Assembly (NCBI RefSeq): GCF_001957135.1
Contig: NZ_MPHK01000017.1
Coordinates: forward strand, 40,080-104,079
Source of the DNA: Shewanella sp. UCD-KL21
GTDB lineage: Bacteria; Pseudomonadota; Gammaproteobacteria; Enterobacterales; Shewanellaceae
Direction: 5' to 3'
DNA: 64,000 nt
Positions 38,735 through 48,739 of the stretch are shown here, in pieces (positions within the stretch are counted from its first letter, which is position 1; each line of letters starts with the position of its first letter). The notes under the pieces were generated by a model. The model did not search any database, had not been told where the DNA came from, and saw only the letters and a program-made list of their open reading frames with translations. The translations under genes were made by a program, and so were the position numbers.

Positions 38735-39103
38735 ATGATGTGCCGTCAGCTAAAAATGAGTACTAAGCAAACAGGTAAAGTTACATTAAAACCTGCGGTT
38801 AGCTTATTTTCGACTAGCGCATTAATCCTTGTTGCCTACTTTGCCATGTCAGAAACTGAGCCGGCCTTGCAAGCTCAGCAATGTGATTGCTCTGACGATG
38901 TTACCTATAACGCGAGTTTACCCAGTAGCCATCCGACTAACCGCTGTGCAGTTGATTCAGATAATGTCAGTTGGGGAAGTTGGGTAACAGGTAATAGCCG
39001 CTCAAGTCAGTTTCACTTTTTAGATTTATTGGAGTTACTGCATAGTAACGACAACAATAAACCAATAAGTGATATGCCAACTAATAATCCGAACGCACTT
39101 TAA
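38735..39103 (+). CDS. Small hypothetical protein with one membrane segment
   Basis: 122 residues that I do not recognise. A hydrophobic segment at about residues 22-41 (AVSLFSTSALILVAYFAM) follows a basic N-terminus, so it may be a signal anchor; the rest is polar, with four cysteines (two of them in QQCDCSDD). AAGGA lies eight bases before the ATG. The stop codon overlaps the start of the DUF2970 gene (TAATG), which supports translation of both. The Cys pairs may form disulfides outside the cell membrane. No function is suggested. Confidence 0.6.
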   Translation: MMCRQLKMSTKQTGKVTLKPAVSLFSTSALILVAYFAMSETEPALQAQQCDCSDDVTYNASLPSSHPTNRCAVDSDNVSWGSWVTGNSRSSQFHFLDLLELLHSNDNNKPISDMPTNNPNAL

Positions 39104-39285
39104 TGTCTATTTGGCAGGTATTTACCAGCACTATAGCCGCATTTTTTGGGGTGCAAACCGAAGATAATCGCCAACGTGATTTTAAGCAAAGTCGTTCACC
39201 CTTACCCTTCATCTTTATGGGCATTGCTCTGGCAGTGCTGATGGTTTTATCGCTAATATTGATAGTTAAACAGGTACTAAGCTAA
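39103..39285 (+). CDS. DUF2970 family protein
   Basis: 60-residue membrane protein with a soluble N-terminus (AAFFGVQTEDNRQRDFKQS near 12-30) and one C-terminal transmembrane helix (FIFMGIALAVLMVLSLILIV, about 36-55). This matches the small DUF2970 family common in gammaproteobacteria. Function unknown. It overlaps the preceding small gene by one base (TAATG). Confidence 0.8.
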   Translation: MSIWQVFTSTIAAFFGVQTEDNRQRDFKQSRSPLPFIFMGIALAVLMVLSLILIVKQVLS

Positions 39286-39324
39286 GCCACTATTTATAGG
39301 TGAAGCCTTAGCTTAACTCGATAT

Positions 39325-40164
39325 TTAATCAATAACGTCTTGATAATGATGATCATATAACGCCATCACTTCAGCGACTTTCTTACGTGAATTACCCTTT
39401 TGACTAATATTGCGCTGTACGTCTATTGAGGCCATTTTTGCGCCACGATATAGCTCTCGAGTCAGTGGAATATCATGATTACTGATCAGTACCGGGATAT
39501 CGCGCTCAAGTGCAGTGTGACGAGATTTTCTCGCTAATAGCGCTTGGTCGTCAAGACTAAAACCTGGGCCTGCATAGGTGGTAAAACTTGCTGTAGTTGA
39601 TAGCGGTGCATAAGGTGGATCGCAATAAATGACATCACCTGCTTTTGACATATCAAATGCTTGCTCGTAACCCACACACTCAAAAATTGCTTTTTGAGCT
39701 TTTTCAGAAAAGTAACGCAGTTCTTTTTCAGGAAAATAAGGCTTTTTGTAAGAACCAAACGGGACATTAAAGCCGCCTTTACGGTTATAACGGCATAAAC
39801 CATTAAAACCATGACGATTCATATACAAGAAATAAACCGAGCGTAAAAACGGATCTTGAGTTTGGTTAAACTCTTCTCGCACTCGGTAATACTGCTCTTT
39901 CACGTTCATCTCTGGGACAAACATAGCCTTTGCCGCAGCAATGTATTTCTCAGGCTGGTTTTTAACAATATTATAGAGGTTAATGAGATCGTGATTAATA
40001 TCGCATAGCAGATATGAGTCGTAGTCAGTATTGAGAAACACTGATCCCGCACCAACAAAAGGCTCAACTAGCCTTTCACCTTGAGGTAAATGTTTTGCTA
40101 GCTCATCAACGAGTTTAAATTTTCCACCCGCCCATTTAAGAAAGGCTCTATGCTTTTTAGTCAT
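39325..40164 (-). CDS. dam: DNA adenine methylase
   Basis: 279-residue N6-adenine methyltransferase for GATC sites. The SAM motif FLKWAGGKFKLVDEL is at about residues 8-22 and the catalytic DPPY in VIYCDPPYAPLS near 178. Used for mismatch-repair strand discrimination and replication control. The start at 40164 is chosen because TGGTATTC precedes it; the frame also has a start three codons upstream. It follows damX, aroB and aroK on the same strand, as in E. coli. Confidence 0.96.
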   Translation of the reverse strand: MTKKHRAFLKWAGGKFKLVDELAKHLPQGERLVEPFVGAGSVFLNTDYDSYLLCDINHDLINLYNIVKNQPEKYIAAAKAMFVPEMNVKEQYYRVREEFNQTQDPFLRSVYFLYMNRHGFNGLCRYNRKGGFNVPFGSYKKPYFPEKELRYFSEKAQKAIFECVGYEQAFDMSKAGDVIYCDPPYAPLSTTASFTTYAGPGFSLDDQALLARKSRHTALERDIPVLISNHDIPLTRELYRGAKMASIDVQRNISQKGNSRKKVAEVMALYDHHYQDVID

Positions 40165-40250
40165 GAATACCATTTACTAGCAAAATTAAAGCAGATGATT
40201 GTACTCTTTTTATTGAGAATAATCATTGCTGATTTAAGGGCTTTAACTAA

Positions 40251-41807
40251 TTAATTTGAACTAAGTTGATAACCTTGAAGATCGCTGAATTTTCGAACCC
40301 AAGGGGCACTTAAACCGAGTTCGGCTTGTAATTTAAGCGCTTTATCTTGTGCTTGGCTGGCGTTATTAAACTGCCCAAATAAGACAACATGACGTTTATT
40401 ATAATTAGCACGAATTACAGCGGTTTCATTATCTAATTTTAGCAAGATACTGTTAAGTGATTTGGGGTCGATAACGCTGGCCAGTTGCAATGTGTAACCC
40501 GCTCGGTATTGCAGCTCGGCTAACGCTTCATTGGCAGTGGCATTATCGTCAGTATTGCTCAGCGCTGCACTGTTATCAGTAAGCTGTAGTTTATCTGTTT
40601 CAATAATGACTAATGTCTCATCAACTTCAGCAGTATCAATATCTTCATTTACCACTAACTCAGCTGCTATTAATTCACCAGCTACTAATTCACCAACCAC
40701 TAATTCACCAACCACTAATTCACCAGCCACTAATTCACCAGCTACAGTATCAACGCTCTGGTAATCCAGTTGAGTGTTTGCAGCTTCAATTTCAACTGCG
40801 CCACTTTTTGTAGTGCTGGTTAATATTTGCTGCTCAGTAAGTAGCTGTAAAACAAGATTTGTTGGCTCATGAGCCGCAATTAAAGATTGCTGAGATGGAA
40901 AATGTAATTGTAACCAAGGCAATAATAAGCTTTGGCCATAATGATAGTTTGCCCATTGCGCTGCAGATCCTGGCGCTTGGTAAGCCCTAAAGTTAACTTG
41001 GTTTGCTTCAATAGATTCTGCTGCGGGTTCGTTATAAAAAAAACCGACAATCCCTAGGGTTAGGCATAGCAGTAAGCTGATCACTGCTAACGGAAAATAT
41101 TTTGGCCAGCGTTTTGGCTCTTCAACCTTATCCTCAAGCGCAAGCTTAAGTAACTCAATCACTTCGGTAGGAGTACCCGTTTGTTTTTCAATTTGCGATT
41201 GAATTATTTCGCGAGGTATAAATGGCGTTTTATTACTTCTAACTAATAAAGTGCGATATAGGCCTTCGCGTTCAGCTAAGGATAATGGCTCTACCTCAAC
41301 ATGAAGCAATAAATCCTTCATGGTTTTAGTTAATTCATTAAACTCTGCAAATGATTCAGTGGTGACGGTAAAAGTCAGTGACACTGGTTTATCCGCACAA
41401 CGGATTTGAGTCAGCACTATACATTCTGCCCATAATTCTTTAGGCAGCAAATGCGCATCATCAATAATGATATGCAGCGGTTTGCTTAAACTAGATTGTA
41501 TGCGAATTAAGGTATCTGATAGCGGTAAGGTATCATCAAAAATAGGTGATGAAATCAGTTGGATCAGTATTTTACGCCGAATTTCAGCACTATCAGCGTG
41601 CATTGGGCAGATAACCAACGCAGAGTTGTAGTTATCAAGCTCGCTCGCCAATGCTGTCACTAAGGTGGTTTTACCTGATCCTTTAGCGCCGCTGACTAAT
41701 ACTAGCTGCTCACTATAGCTGGCAATATGTTGTAGCCGCTGAACTAAAGCTTCTTGGGAAGGTAATAAAAGCGTTTGTTGTATGTCCACAGATCCACCAT
41801 TAGACAA
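40251..41807 (-). CDS. damX: DamX-like AAA/SPOR domain cell division protein
   Basis: 518-residue inner membrane protein. An ExeA-type AAA domain occupies about residues 1-230, with the P-loop GAKGSGKT at 40-47 and Walker B LHIIIDDAHLL near 115. A transmembrane helix is near 240-262. The periplasmic linker holds a GELVV/GELVA five-residue repeat (about 356-380). The C-terminal SPOR domain (about 434-515), YTLQLASVIDPKSLNSILL, binds denuded glycan strands at the septum. Between aroB and dam, as expected for damX. The repeat length is likely variable. Confidence 0.9.
   Translation of the reverse strand: MSNGGSVDIQQTLLLPSQEALVQRLQHIASYSEQLVLVSGAKGSGKTTLVTALASELDNYNSALVICPMHADSAEIRRKILIQLISSPIFDDTLPLSDTLIRIQSSLSKPLHIIIDDAHLLPKELWAECIVLTQIRCADKPVSLTFTVTTESFAEFNELTKTMKDLLLHVEVEPLSLAEREGLYRTLLVRSNKTPFIPREIIQSQIEKQTGTPTEVIELLKLALEDKVEEPKRWPKYFPLAVISLLLCLTLGIVGFFYNEPAAESIEANQVNFRAYQAPGSAAQWANYHYGQSLLLPWLQLHFPSQQSLIAAHEPTNLVLQLLTEQQILTSTTKSGAVEIEAANTQLDYQSVDTVAGELVAGELVVGELVVGELVAGELIAAELVVNEDIDTAEVDETLVIIETDKLQLTDNSAALSNTDDNATANEALAELQYRAGYTLQLASVIDPKSLNSILLKLDNETAVIRANYNKRHVVLFGQFNNASQAQDKALKLQAELGLSAPWVRKFSDLQGYQLSSN
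40666..40740. repeat. 15-base tandem repeat inside damX
   Basis: Five tandem copies of a 15-base unit (consensus RCYACTAATTCACCA, plus strand), coding for GELVV/GELVA/AELIA-type pentapeptides on the minus strand. Flanked by less exact copies (40651-40665). Copy number likely differs between strains. Confidence 0.9.
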
Positions 41808-41812
41808 AAAGC

Positions 41813-42889
41813 TTAAACTTGGCTAATGACGTCGGCTAATAAAGACTCTTCAACATCAGAGAATACATCAGCAGAGCCTATTGAGGTGGGTAAGACTAAT
41901 CGAATTTGACCCGCGAGAACTTTTTTATCTCGCTGCATATGCTTAATAAAGTCAGCAAAGTTCATTGACTCTGGTGAGCTTATCGGTAAATCAAACGCCA
42001 ACATCAAACGAGTAATTCTATCGACATCTTTTTGTTCAATTAGACCTAACTTTTGCGATGTCACCGCCGCCATAATGGTTCCGGTAGCAACAGCTTCACC
42101 ATGTAACCACACACCGTAGCCCATTTCAGCTTCGATAGCATGGCCAAAAGTATGGCCTAAATTTAGTAATGCTCGTACACCACGTTCTGTTTCATCTTGG
42201 GTAACAACATCAGCTTTTATCTGGCAGCATTTAGCAATCGCGTAGCTTAATGCTTCGGTATTCAATGCTTTTAATGGGTCAACATTTTGCTCTAACCAGC
42301 TAAAAAATTCGCCATCCCAGATCACGCCATATTTAATGACTTCAGCCATCCCTGCAGCAAACTCTTTTGCAGGTAATGTCGATAAGCAATCGGTGTCAAT
42401 TAATACCAGTTGTGGCTGATAAAAAGCCCCAATCATATTTTTACCAAGCGGATGGTTTACTGCGGTTTTACCACCAACAGAAGAGTCCACTTGAGATAAT
42501 AAGGTGGTTGGAATTTGAATAAACTCAACGCCCCGCTGATAGCAAGATGCAGCAAAGCCGGCCATGTCACCAACGACACCGCCACCTAGTGCTACGATTA
42601 CACAATCACGGGCATAATTATTTTCTAACAGTGCAGAAAAAATTAAATTTAAGTGAGTTAAATCTTTATATTGTTCACCATCCGGCAAAACAACCACACC
42701 TATATCACTACAAGATGCCATAGCCTGCTGCGCTTGTTGCAAGTACAGCGGAGCAATGGTGTCGTTAGTGACAATAAGTGCTTTTTTACCGGAAAGGTAA
42801 TCGGTGAGATAAGCGCTTTGTTGCAATAAATTCTGGCCAATATAAATGGGATAACTTCTTACACCTAATTCAACCTGAACTTGTTGCAT
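41813..42889 (-). CDS. aroB: 3-dehydroquinate synthase
   Basis: 358-residue NAD- and zinc-dependent enzyme of the shikimate pathway. Seen: [19 protein letters not shown] near 66-84, [20 protein letters not shown] near 99-118, [20 protein letters not shown] near 127-146, and [19 protein letters not shown] near 236-254 with zinc-binding histidines. It follows aroK by eight bases and precedes damX by five, forming one operon. Confidence 0.97.
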   Translation of the reverse strand: MQQVQVELGVRSYPIYIGQNLLQQSAYLTDYLSGKKALIVTNDTIAPLYLQQAQQAMASCSDIGVVVLPDGEQYKDLTHLNLIFSALLENNYARDCVIVALGGGVVGDMAGFAASCYQRGVEFIQIPTTLLSQVDSSVGGKTAVNHPLGKNMIGAFYQPQLVLIDTDCLSTLPAKEFAAGMAEVIKYGVIWDGEFFSWLEQNVDPLKALNTEALSYAIAKCCQIKADVVTQDETERGVRALLNLGHTFGHAIEAEMGYGVWLHGEAVATGTIMAAVTSQKLGLIEQKDVDRITRLMLAFDLPISSPESMNFADFIKHMQRDKKVLAGQIRLVLPTSIGSADVFSDVEESLLADVISQV

Positions 42890-42897
42890 AAACCTAC

Positions 42898-43413
42898 CTA
42901 AAAACCGAGTTGCTCAATAATTTGATTTGCGACAATCTTTGCGCTTTGTTCATCAGTCTTAACAATTACGTCTGCAATCTCTTCATACAAAGGATTACGA
43001 ACGTCAGCAAGATCTTCAAGTACTTCACGTGGATCATCTACCTGAAGTAAAGGTCGACGTTTATCACGTTGAGTACGAGCCACTTGCTTATCAATTGTTG
43101 TCTCAAGGTATACAACGATACCGCGAGCCGACAGATGATTACGAATGTCTTTGCTTTGTACAGATCCGCCGCCAGTAGCTAGGACAATGCCCTGCTTTTC
43201 CGAAAGGTCGGCGATGACTTGAGCTTCACGTCGACGAAAACCTTCTTCGCCTTCAACGTCAAACACCCATGCAATATCTGCACCTGTGCGTTGCTCAATC
43301 TCGTGATCTGAGTCGTGGAAATCTAAATGCAGCAGTTGGGCTAAGTGACGACCAATTGTGCTTTTACCTGCGCCCATAGGGCCTACCAGAAAAATATTGC
43401 GTTTTTCAGCCAT
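42898..43413 (-). CDS. aroK: Shikimate kinase I
   Basis: 171-residue P-loop kinase. [19 protein letters not shown] at about residues 8-26 is the Walker A region; [16 protein letters not shown] (31-46) and LATGGGSVQ (77-85) are shikimate-binding; RRPLL is near 118. It makes shikimate 3-phosphate. First gene of the aroK-aroB-damX(-dam) operon, 297 bp downstream of pilQ. Confidence 0.97.
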   Translation of the reverse strand: MAEKRNIFLVGPMGAGKSTIGRHLAQLLHLDFHDSDHEIEQRTGADIAWVFDVEGEEGFRRREAQVIADLSEKQGIVLATGGGSVQSKDIRNHLSARGIVVYLETTIDKQVARTQRDKRRPLLQVDDPREVLEDLADVRNPLYEEIADVIVKTDEQSAKIVANQIIEQLGF

Positions 43414-43710
43414 TGTATATACGTCTGAATCTTATATGAAAAGTATGCCTTATCGACTTAAACTCAAGCCGACCTATTATTTAACCTTGCTCTAATGAGA
43501 CTTGACGAAGGATTATCTCAGTTATGCACCAGTTGTTGCAAGTGATGTGAGCGATTTATAGTGAGTTTATTAAAAATAAATAATTTAACCCTAGATTCAA
43601 TGAGCTTAAAAAATGACGGTATGTTTAATGACCTTAATATAATCAAGCAATTAATTATTTTAAGGCAAAAAAATGCCAGCAATTAAGCTGGCATGATTAT
43701 TTTTTCGCCG
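43414..43710. promoter_or_regulatory. Gap between pilQ terminator and aroK promoter
   Basis: 297 bp with the pilQ terminator at its right end; the aroK promoter is expected in the left part. No gene and no other repeat is seen. Confidence 0.5.
43673..43694 (-). terminator. Terminator of the pilMNOPQ operon
   Basis: Stem ATGCCAGC / GCTGGCAT with a six-base loop and a run of seven A on the left, read as a T-tract on the minus strand. Confidence 0.92.
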
Positions 43711-45759
43711 TTACAGTTTTTCAGTCACGATTTTCGGTGTCACGAATATCAATAACTCTTGACGTTCATTGGTATCTGAGGTGTTTCTGAATAAGAAGCC
43801 AACCAGAGGAATGTCACCTAATACTGGCACCTTGCTAACTCGACTGATTAAGTTCTGCTGGTAAATACCACCTAATACAATGGTTTCACCATTATCAACA
43901 AGCACCTGAGTACCAATGCGCTGAGTATCAATTGAAACCGCTTCACCTGTACCCGTTGAAACAACCTCACCACGGGTATCTTGAGTAATTTCTAAATCAA
44001 GAATGACACGGTCATCTGGGGTGATTTGAGGGGTGACTCGTAATGACAACACTGCTTTTTTAAATGACACAGTTGTCGCACCACTTGAGGCAGACTCCAC
44101 ATAAGGGATCTCTACACCTTGCTCGATATAGGCCGCTTTTTGGTTTGAAGTGGTAATACGAGGGCTAGCAATAATTTCGCCTTTGTTTTCTTGCTCTAAC
44201 GCGCTTAGCTCTAAATCAAGTACGGTTCCATCAGCCATTTTTGCCACACTAAATGCAATACTGGCTGCATTAGAGGCCGAAGAGGGTAAGTTCACATTCA
44301 AGCGATCGCTTAGTGCAGGAATAACCCCAGCAACAATATCATTAGCGCCTTCAAGTGAACCTGACGTGCCTTTATTACCTTGTTGATCTGTGATACCCCA
44401 ACGGATACCTAAATCTTCAGAGACGTTATCCTTAACTGTCACCATTCTGGCTTCAATTAATACTTGTTTAATCGGGATATCCAGTACTTCAACTAAACGA
44501 TGAATGGTTTCTAAAGTATCTGCGGTATCTTTGACTAATAAAGTATTGGTACGTTCATCAACGGCAACGCTACCGCGATTTGACAATAAGCTTGAATCAG
44601 CACTTTTCATCAGCTCTGCAATATCAACAGCTTTAGCATAATTCACCTGAATATATTCAGAATAAAGCGGCGCTAGCTCTTTGACTTCTTGCTTATTAGC
44701 CAAATCTTGTCTTTCTCGAATAGCTAATTCTTCACTTGGGGCAACCATTAAGATATTGCCTTCAATACGCTTATCCAATCCTTTAGTTTGCAGAATTAAA
44801 TCTAACGCTTGATCCCAAGGCACATCATCTAAACGTAGAGTGATATTGCCTTCTACGGTATCACTGGTGACCAAATTGAAATCATTATAATCAGCAATAA
44901 TTTGCAGTACTGTTCTTACAGAAATATTCTGGAAGTTAAGCGACAAAGAACGGCCATTATATTTTTTATCATCTTTAGCAACGATGGCACGTTCTACTTT
45001 ATTAATACTCACTTTGAACACATTACCGTCTTGCTTGTATGTGTAATCATAGTTGCCATCAACATCGACCATCAGACGGGCAGTTAAATCTTCTTTGAAG
45101 GTTTCAAAGCTGGTTACGGGTGTATTAAAGTCTTGTACATCCATCACATATAAAAGCTCGCTTTTAATGTCTGTGTTATACAATTTCACTTCTAATTTAG
45201 AGCCAACCTGAGCTACGTTGGCAGCAACAGAGCGATTAGCTAAATGAATTAATAAATCGCCACCACCATTTTTATTGCGGCGAAAATCAATAGTATCAAT
45301 GCCATTTACAAATGGGTTATCAGCGCTATCAGGCCCAGATACAGTATCGTTAACCGTTAAACGGTAAGTATTACCTACCACTTTGCCTTGATAAGGTTTT
45401 ACCTCAGCTAAATCAACAACGATGTTCAGTGCGCCATTTTGTTGAGAGGTTTTTAAACTCTCAACCCCAACTCTATCGATAGTAATATCGTCTTTATCGA
45501 GGCTTGAAATACTATCGTCAAAACTTAATAAAATTTGAGCAGGTGACGCCTTCAAGTCAACTTCAGGCTGAACAATGTCAGACTCGAACACCAATTCTAG
45601 TTCTAATTGATGGTCAACAATAGAATGATACTTTACATCCAATAATTTATTCGCAGCTAACGCGCTTGGTAATGCACCAAGCAACAACACAGCACCGAGT
45701 ACGGTTCTGAACAGTGATATTTTTTTTGTCGATATGTGCATCGAGGCAGAAGATTTCAT
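43711..45759 (-). CDS. pilQ: Type IV pilus secretin PilQ
   Basis: 682-residue outer membrane secretin through which type IV pili leave the cell. A signal peptide (VLGAVLLLGALPSALA) ends near residue 35; two AMIN-type domains follow (about 40-250), then an STN/N0 domain (SLNFQNISVRTVLQIIADYN near 270-290), an N1-type domain and the secretin core from about 450 to the C-terminus, with VLVDNGETIVLGGIYQ near 628 and VPVLGDIPLVGFLFRN near 649. Last gene of pilMNOPQ. Confidence 0.97.
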   Translation of the reverse strand: MKSSASMHISTKKISLFRTVLGAVLLLGALPSALAANKLLDVKYHSIVDHQLELELVFESDIVQPEVDLKASPAQILLSFDDSISSLDKDDITIDRVGVESLKTSQQNGALNIVVDLAEVKPYQGKVVGNTYRLTVNDTVSGPDSADNPFVNGIDTIDFRRNKNGGGDLLIHLANRSVAANVAQVGSKLEVKLYNTDIKSELLYVMDVQDFNTPVTSFETFKEDLTARLMVDVDGNYDYTYKQDGNVFKVSINKVERAIVAKDDKKYNGRSLSLNFQNISVRTVLQIIADYNDFNLVTSDTVEGNITLRLDDVPWDQALDLILQTKGLDKRIEGNILMVAPSEELAIRERQDLANKQEVKELAPLYSEYIQVNYAKAVDIAELMKSADSSLLSNRGSVAVDERTNTLLVKDTADTLETIHRLVEVLDIPIKQVLIEARMVTVKDNVSEDLGIRWGITDQQGNKGTSGSLEGANDIVAGVIPALSDRLNVNLPSSASNAASIAFSVAKMADGTVLDLELSALEQENKGEIIASPRITTSNQKAAYIEQGVEIPYVESASSGATTVSFKKAVLSLRVTPQITPDDRVILDLEITQDTRGEVVSTGTGEAVSIDTQRIGTQVLVDNGETIVLGGIYQQNLISRVSKVPVLGDIPLVGFLFRNTSDTNERQELLIFVTPKIVTEKL

Positions 45760-45778
45760 TATTCCCTCATCCTTCGCA

Positions 45779-46294
45779 TTATTTGCCAGAAAGTTCTAAG
45801 TTGCTTGCTCTTTCAGCCCAGCAACCTGAACCATCAGGAATTAATTCTATAATTTCAATGTATTGCGGCGTGACTTCAGCTATTTTGCCATGGTAAAGTC
45901 CAAGATACTCACCGACACCCAAGCGATAAACATTGGTATCTGATGATTCAACTAAGGCCCAAACTGTGCCATCTTCACTTAACGTTCCGCGCATTTTTAA
46001 ATTATCTATAGCATACGTTTCTAAGCGCCCTTTACGACGTTTCAAATCTGGCTGTAAACAATCTCTACTTGTGTCAATCACTTCCTCTGTGAGCTCTCGA
46101 GAAGGTGGAACAAAAGGACTTCGCATAAGCTCTGCTTGATAGGCAAAATGCTCAAACTTAGGTGTTTCTTTTAACGGAGGAATGCGAGCAACATGTTGAG
46201 ATTTAGTCGTTGTTACAAACAACTCCAAATCACTTCTGTCACCAATACAACCTGTTAGCATTAGCATGATGAGTAATAAGGGTAAGAGTTTCAT
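45779..46294 (-). CDS. pilP: Type IV pilus assembly lipoprotein PilP
   Basis: 171-residue lipoprotein with the lipobox LMLTGC (Cys near residue 16). The soluble part, with MRGTLSEDGTVWALVESSDT near 97-116 and VGEYLGLYHGKIAEVTPQYI, is the beta-sandwich that joins PilNO to the secretin. It follows pilO with no gap. Confidence 0.95.
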   Translation of the reverse strand: MKLLPLLLIMLMLTGCIGDRSDLELFVTTTKSQHVARIPPLKETPKFEHFAYQAELMRSPFVPPSRELTEEVIDTSRDCLQPDLKRRKGRLETYAIDNLKMRGTLSEDGTVWALVESSDTNVYRLGVGEYLGLYHGKIAEVTPQYIEIIELIPDGSGCWAERASNLELSGK

Positions 46295-46909
46295 TTATTT
46301 CTTCCCCTTCTTATTCGCAGGTACTTTCGCACCTTCTTTAAATCGATAGGTTTTAGCTAAAATATCCATCGATAGACTACCTGAATCATCACGCTTAATG
46401 ACAAAGTCATGCAAGCTGACAATGCGCGGCAATTTTGCGACACCGCTTACCATGCTGCCTAATTTATGATAATCACCTACAACTGACATTTTAATCGGGA
46501 ATTCTAAGTAGAAATCACGTTCAATTTCAGTATCCCAATCTAAGCTATTAATCCGCAGTCCTGCATCTGTTGCTACGAATGTGGTGTCATCCAATAAACC
46601 TGGCATTTCATTTTCTGATGGCAACATTTTTAAAAGTTCTGCGAACTGAGCTTCCATTACCACAAGTTGCTCACGATACAGTTTTAAGTTTGCCGCCAAA
46701 CGATATTTAGTTTGAAAATCTTCTTTTAGGGTTATTTCTTTTCTTTCTTCAGCATTAAGGACATCAATGGCATCGGAAATAAATAAATAATAACTGGCGC
46801 CAAGTACACAGATAGATAAAAAAGCAGCAAATACAATTTTAACTAATGCTGGCCAAGCACCAATATTTTCAAAATCAATATCATTAAACTGCTCTAAGTC
46901 AAGATTCAT
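46295..46909 (-). CDS. pilO: Type IV pilus inner membrane protein PilO
   Basis: 204-residue protein with one transmembrane helix near residues 21-45 (PALVKIVFAAFLSICVLGAS) followed by a coiled coil and a ferredoxin-like periplasmic domain. It forms heterodimers with PilN. Overlaps pilN by four bases. Confidence 0.95.
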   Translation of the reverse strand: MNLDLEQFNDIDFENIGAWPALVKIVFAAFLSICVLGASYYLFISDAIDVLNAEERKEITLKEDFQTKYRLAANLKLYREQLVVMEAQFAELLKMLPSENEMPGLLDDTTFVATDAGLRINSLDWDTEIERDFYLEFPIKMSVVGDYHKLGSMVSGVAKLPRIVSLHDFVIKRDDSGSLSMDILAKTYRFKEGAKVPANKKGKK

Positions 46910-47484
46910 TGCTGACCTCCTTGGCTTGAGCCAGTATCGATTTGGTCATCAAAAATAGTCACTCTTAATCTAAACTTTTGCAATTGTCGTAAGTTTTCAT
47001 TATGACTAACAATTGACTGCATGCTTGGGTCATTGAGGTATTGAGATGTTTTAACTTTTCTCATCATATTCGCGACGTTATTATTAGATTCACTGCGACC
47101 CTCAATCCACAACAAGCTACCTTTCTTTTCAATACTTGAAAGATAAATTCCTGGCGGCACAATTCTAACCAGCTCATCTAATACATGTGTTGGCAAATTA
47201 CGTGATTGCTGGAGGTCTAGAATAATTTTAGTGCGACGTTCAATATCATCTTTACGCGCTTTAATTTTTCTTATTTCGGCAATTTGCGAGTCCAATAATG
47301 ATATTTCAGACTGTAAATATGAATTTCTAGCACGTTGATCATCAGTAACGACTTCAATAAAACTCAATGCCAGAAATACAATTAAACAGGTCATTAAAAA
47401 CACTAACGCTAATATACCGATAAAGTCTCGTTTGTGTTTTTCTCTGGCCTCTTCACGCCAAGGTAGTAAGTTTATGTTCGCCAT
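46906..47484 (-). CDS. pilN: Type IV pilus inner membrane protein PilN
   Basis: 192-residue bitopic protein starting MANINLLPWREE, the conserved N-terminal peptide that docks into PilM. A transmembrane helix is near residues 22-46, then a coiled coil and a periplasmic domain. Overlaps pilM by 13 bases. Confidence 0.96.
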   Translation of the reverse strand: MANINLLPWREEAREKHKRDFIGILALVFLMTCLIVFLALSFIEVVTDDQRARNSYLQSEISLLDSQIAEIRKIKARKDDIERRTKIILDLQQSRNLPTHVLDELVRIVPPGIYLSSIEKKGSLLWIEGRSESNNNVANMMRKVKTSQYLNDPSMQSIVSHNENLRQLQKFRLRVTIFDDQIDTGSSQGGQQ

Positions 47485-48551
47485 TGAGCGTAACTCCTAA
47501 GCGCTAAACCACATGCAACCATATATTTACTGATACTAGGTTCTATTTGGTTTTTAATATCGTCATCAGCATGTAAACAACCTTGAAAAGGGTTAGCAAC
47601 AATTGAATGCACCCCTAAGTCATTAGCCAATAACGTTGTCATACCTTCAAGTTTTGCAGTGCCACCACTTAAGACAATATAATCAACTTTATCTTTGCCA
47701 TTGGCAGTGCAGTAAATTTGTAAGGTACGTTTTATTTGTTGTAATAATTGGGTTTGAAATGGAGATAACACCTCAAACATATAATTACGTGGTAGCTCGC
47801 CTGTGACTTTAGCATTTTCAGCTTCATCGTAAGGCATACCATAGAAAGAGAGAATTGATTGGGTAAATAACTCACCACCAAATGCTTGCTCACGAATAAA
47901 TGTCGTTTCGCCATTTTCTACAACCGCAAACGTCGTCATATTGGCGCCAACATCCACTAGCACAACAGATTTTTCATTGGCCCCTTCTGGAAGTTGAGCC
48001 AGAATAAGTTCTGCTGAACGCCCTAAAGCATAAGCTTCAACGTCAACCACTTTGGTATCAAGCTCAATTGCATCAAGTGAATCCATTCTTGAATCAATGT
48101 TGTCAGTACGACAAGCACTTAATAACACATCTACCTTTGTTGGGTCGGTAGTGTTGGGATTAAGAGTTTCAAAGTCGATACTCACTTCATCAAGTGAATA
48201 AGGGATAAGATTGTCTGCTTCAATTTCAATTTGCGCTTCCATTTCTTCTTCATTTAATGAAGCGTCCATGTATATCACTTTTGTCATCACAGCAGAACCA
48301 GAAACAGACACGGCGGCAGAGTTAATACCTTTCGGTAGTCCACGTTTTATGTGTCTTAATGATTCAATAACAGCTTCAGAATCACGTATTTCATGATCAA
48401 CTACAGCTCCTTTTCGCAAAGGAGCTGATATATAATTTTGAATTTTATATCCATCAGCAGTCTTACCCAGCAATATGGCTTTTATTTCATGGGATCCAAT
48501 ATCGATCCCCACCATTTGCGGAGCTTGACGCTTCCAAAATTTAGAAAGCAT
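47472..48551 (-). CDS. pilM: Type IV pilus actin-like ATPase PilM
   Basis: 359-residue cytoplasmic FtsA-like protein. Phosphate-1 motif MVGIDIGSHEIKAILL near 13-28, SVVLVDVGANMTTFAV near 195-210 and VLSGGTAKLEGM near 293 are the actin-type nucleotide sites. PilM links PilN to the assembly motors. First gene of the operon, divergent from mrcA. Confidence 0.96.
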   Translation of the reverse strand: MLSKFWKRQAPQMVGIDIGSHEIKAILLGKTADGYKIQNYISAPLRKGAVVDHEIRDSEAVIESLRHIKRGLPKGINSAAVSVSGSAVMTKVIYMDASLNEEEMEAQIEIEADNLIPYSLDEVSIDFETLNPNTTDPTKVDVLLSACRTDNIDSRMDSLDAIELDTKVVDVEAYALGRSAELILAQLPEGANEKSVVLVDVGANMTTFAVVENGETTFIREQAFGGELFTQSILSFYGMPYDEAENAKVTGELPRNYMFEVLSPFQTQLLQQIKRTLQIYCTANGKDKVDYIVLSGGTAKLEGMTTLLANDLGVHSIVANPFQGCLHADDDIKNQIEPSISKYMVACGLALRSYAQWRT

Positions 48552-48739
48552 ATTCCATCATCGCATTTATTATTTTATATTTTAAAATAGATTAGCACAA
48601 AATCAACTCGTTATAAGTATTTGTATAAAATGTTTCGACATTTTACAACCAGTTTTTTTTTGTTTTCATGTTTTTACTTCACCAAAAACCCTCCCGCTTA
48701 TATACTAGAAGCCATATTGTCGAACTTTGGATTATTTTG

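Noticed and set aside
40613..40813. Plus-strand frames rich in HQLLIHQPL- and TNSPTTNSP-type repeats
   Set aside because: They are the antisense reading of the damX tandem repeat.
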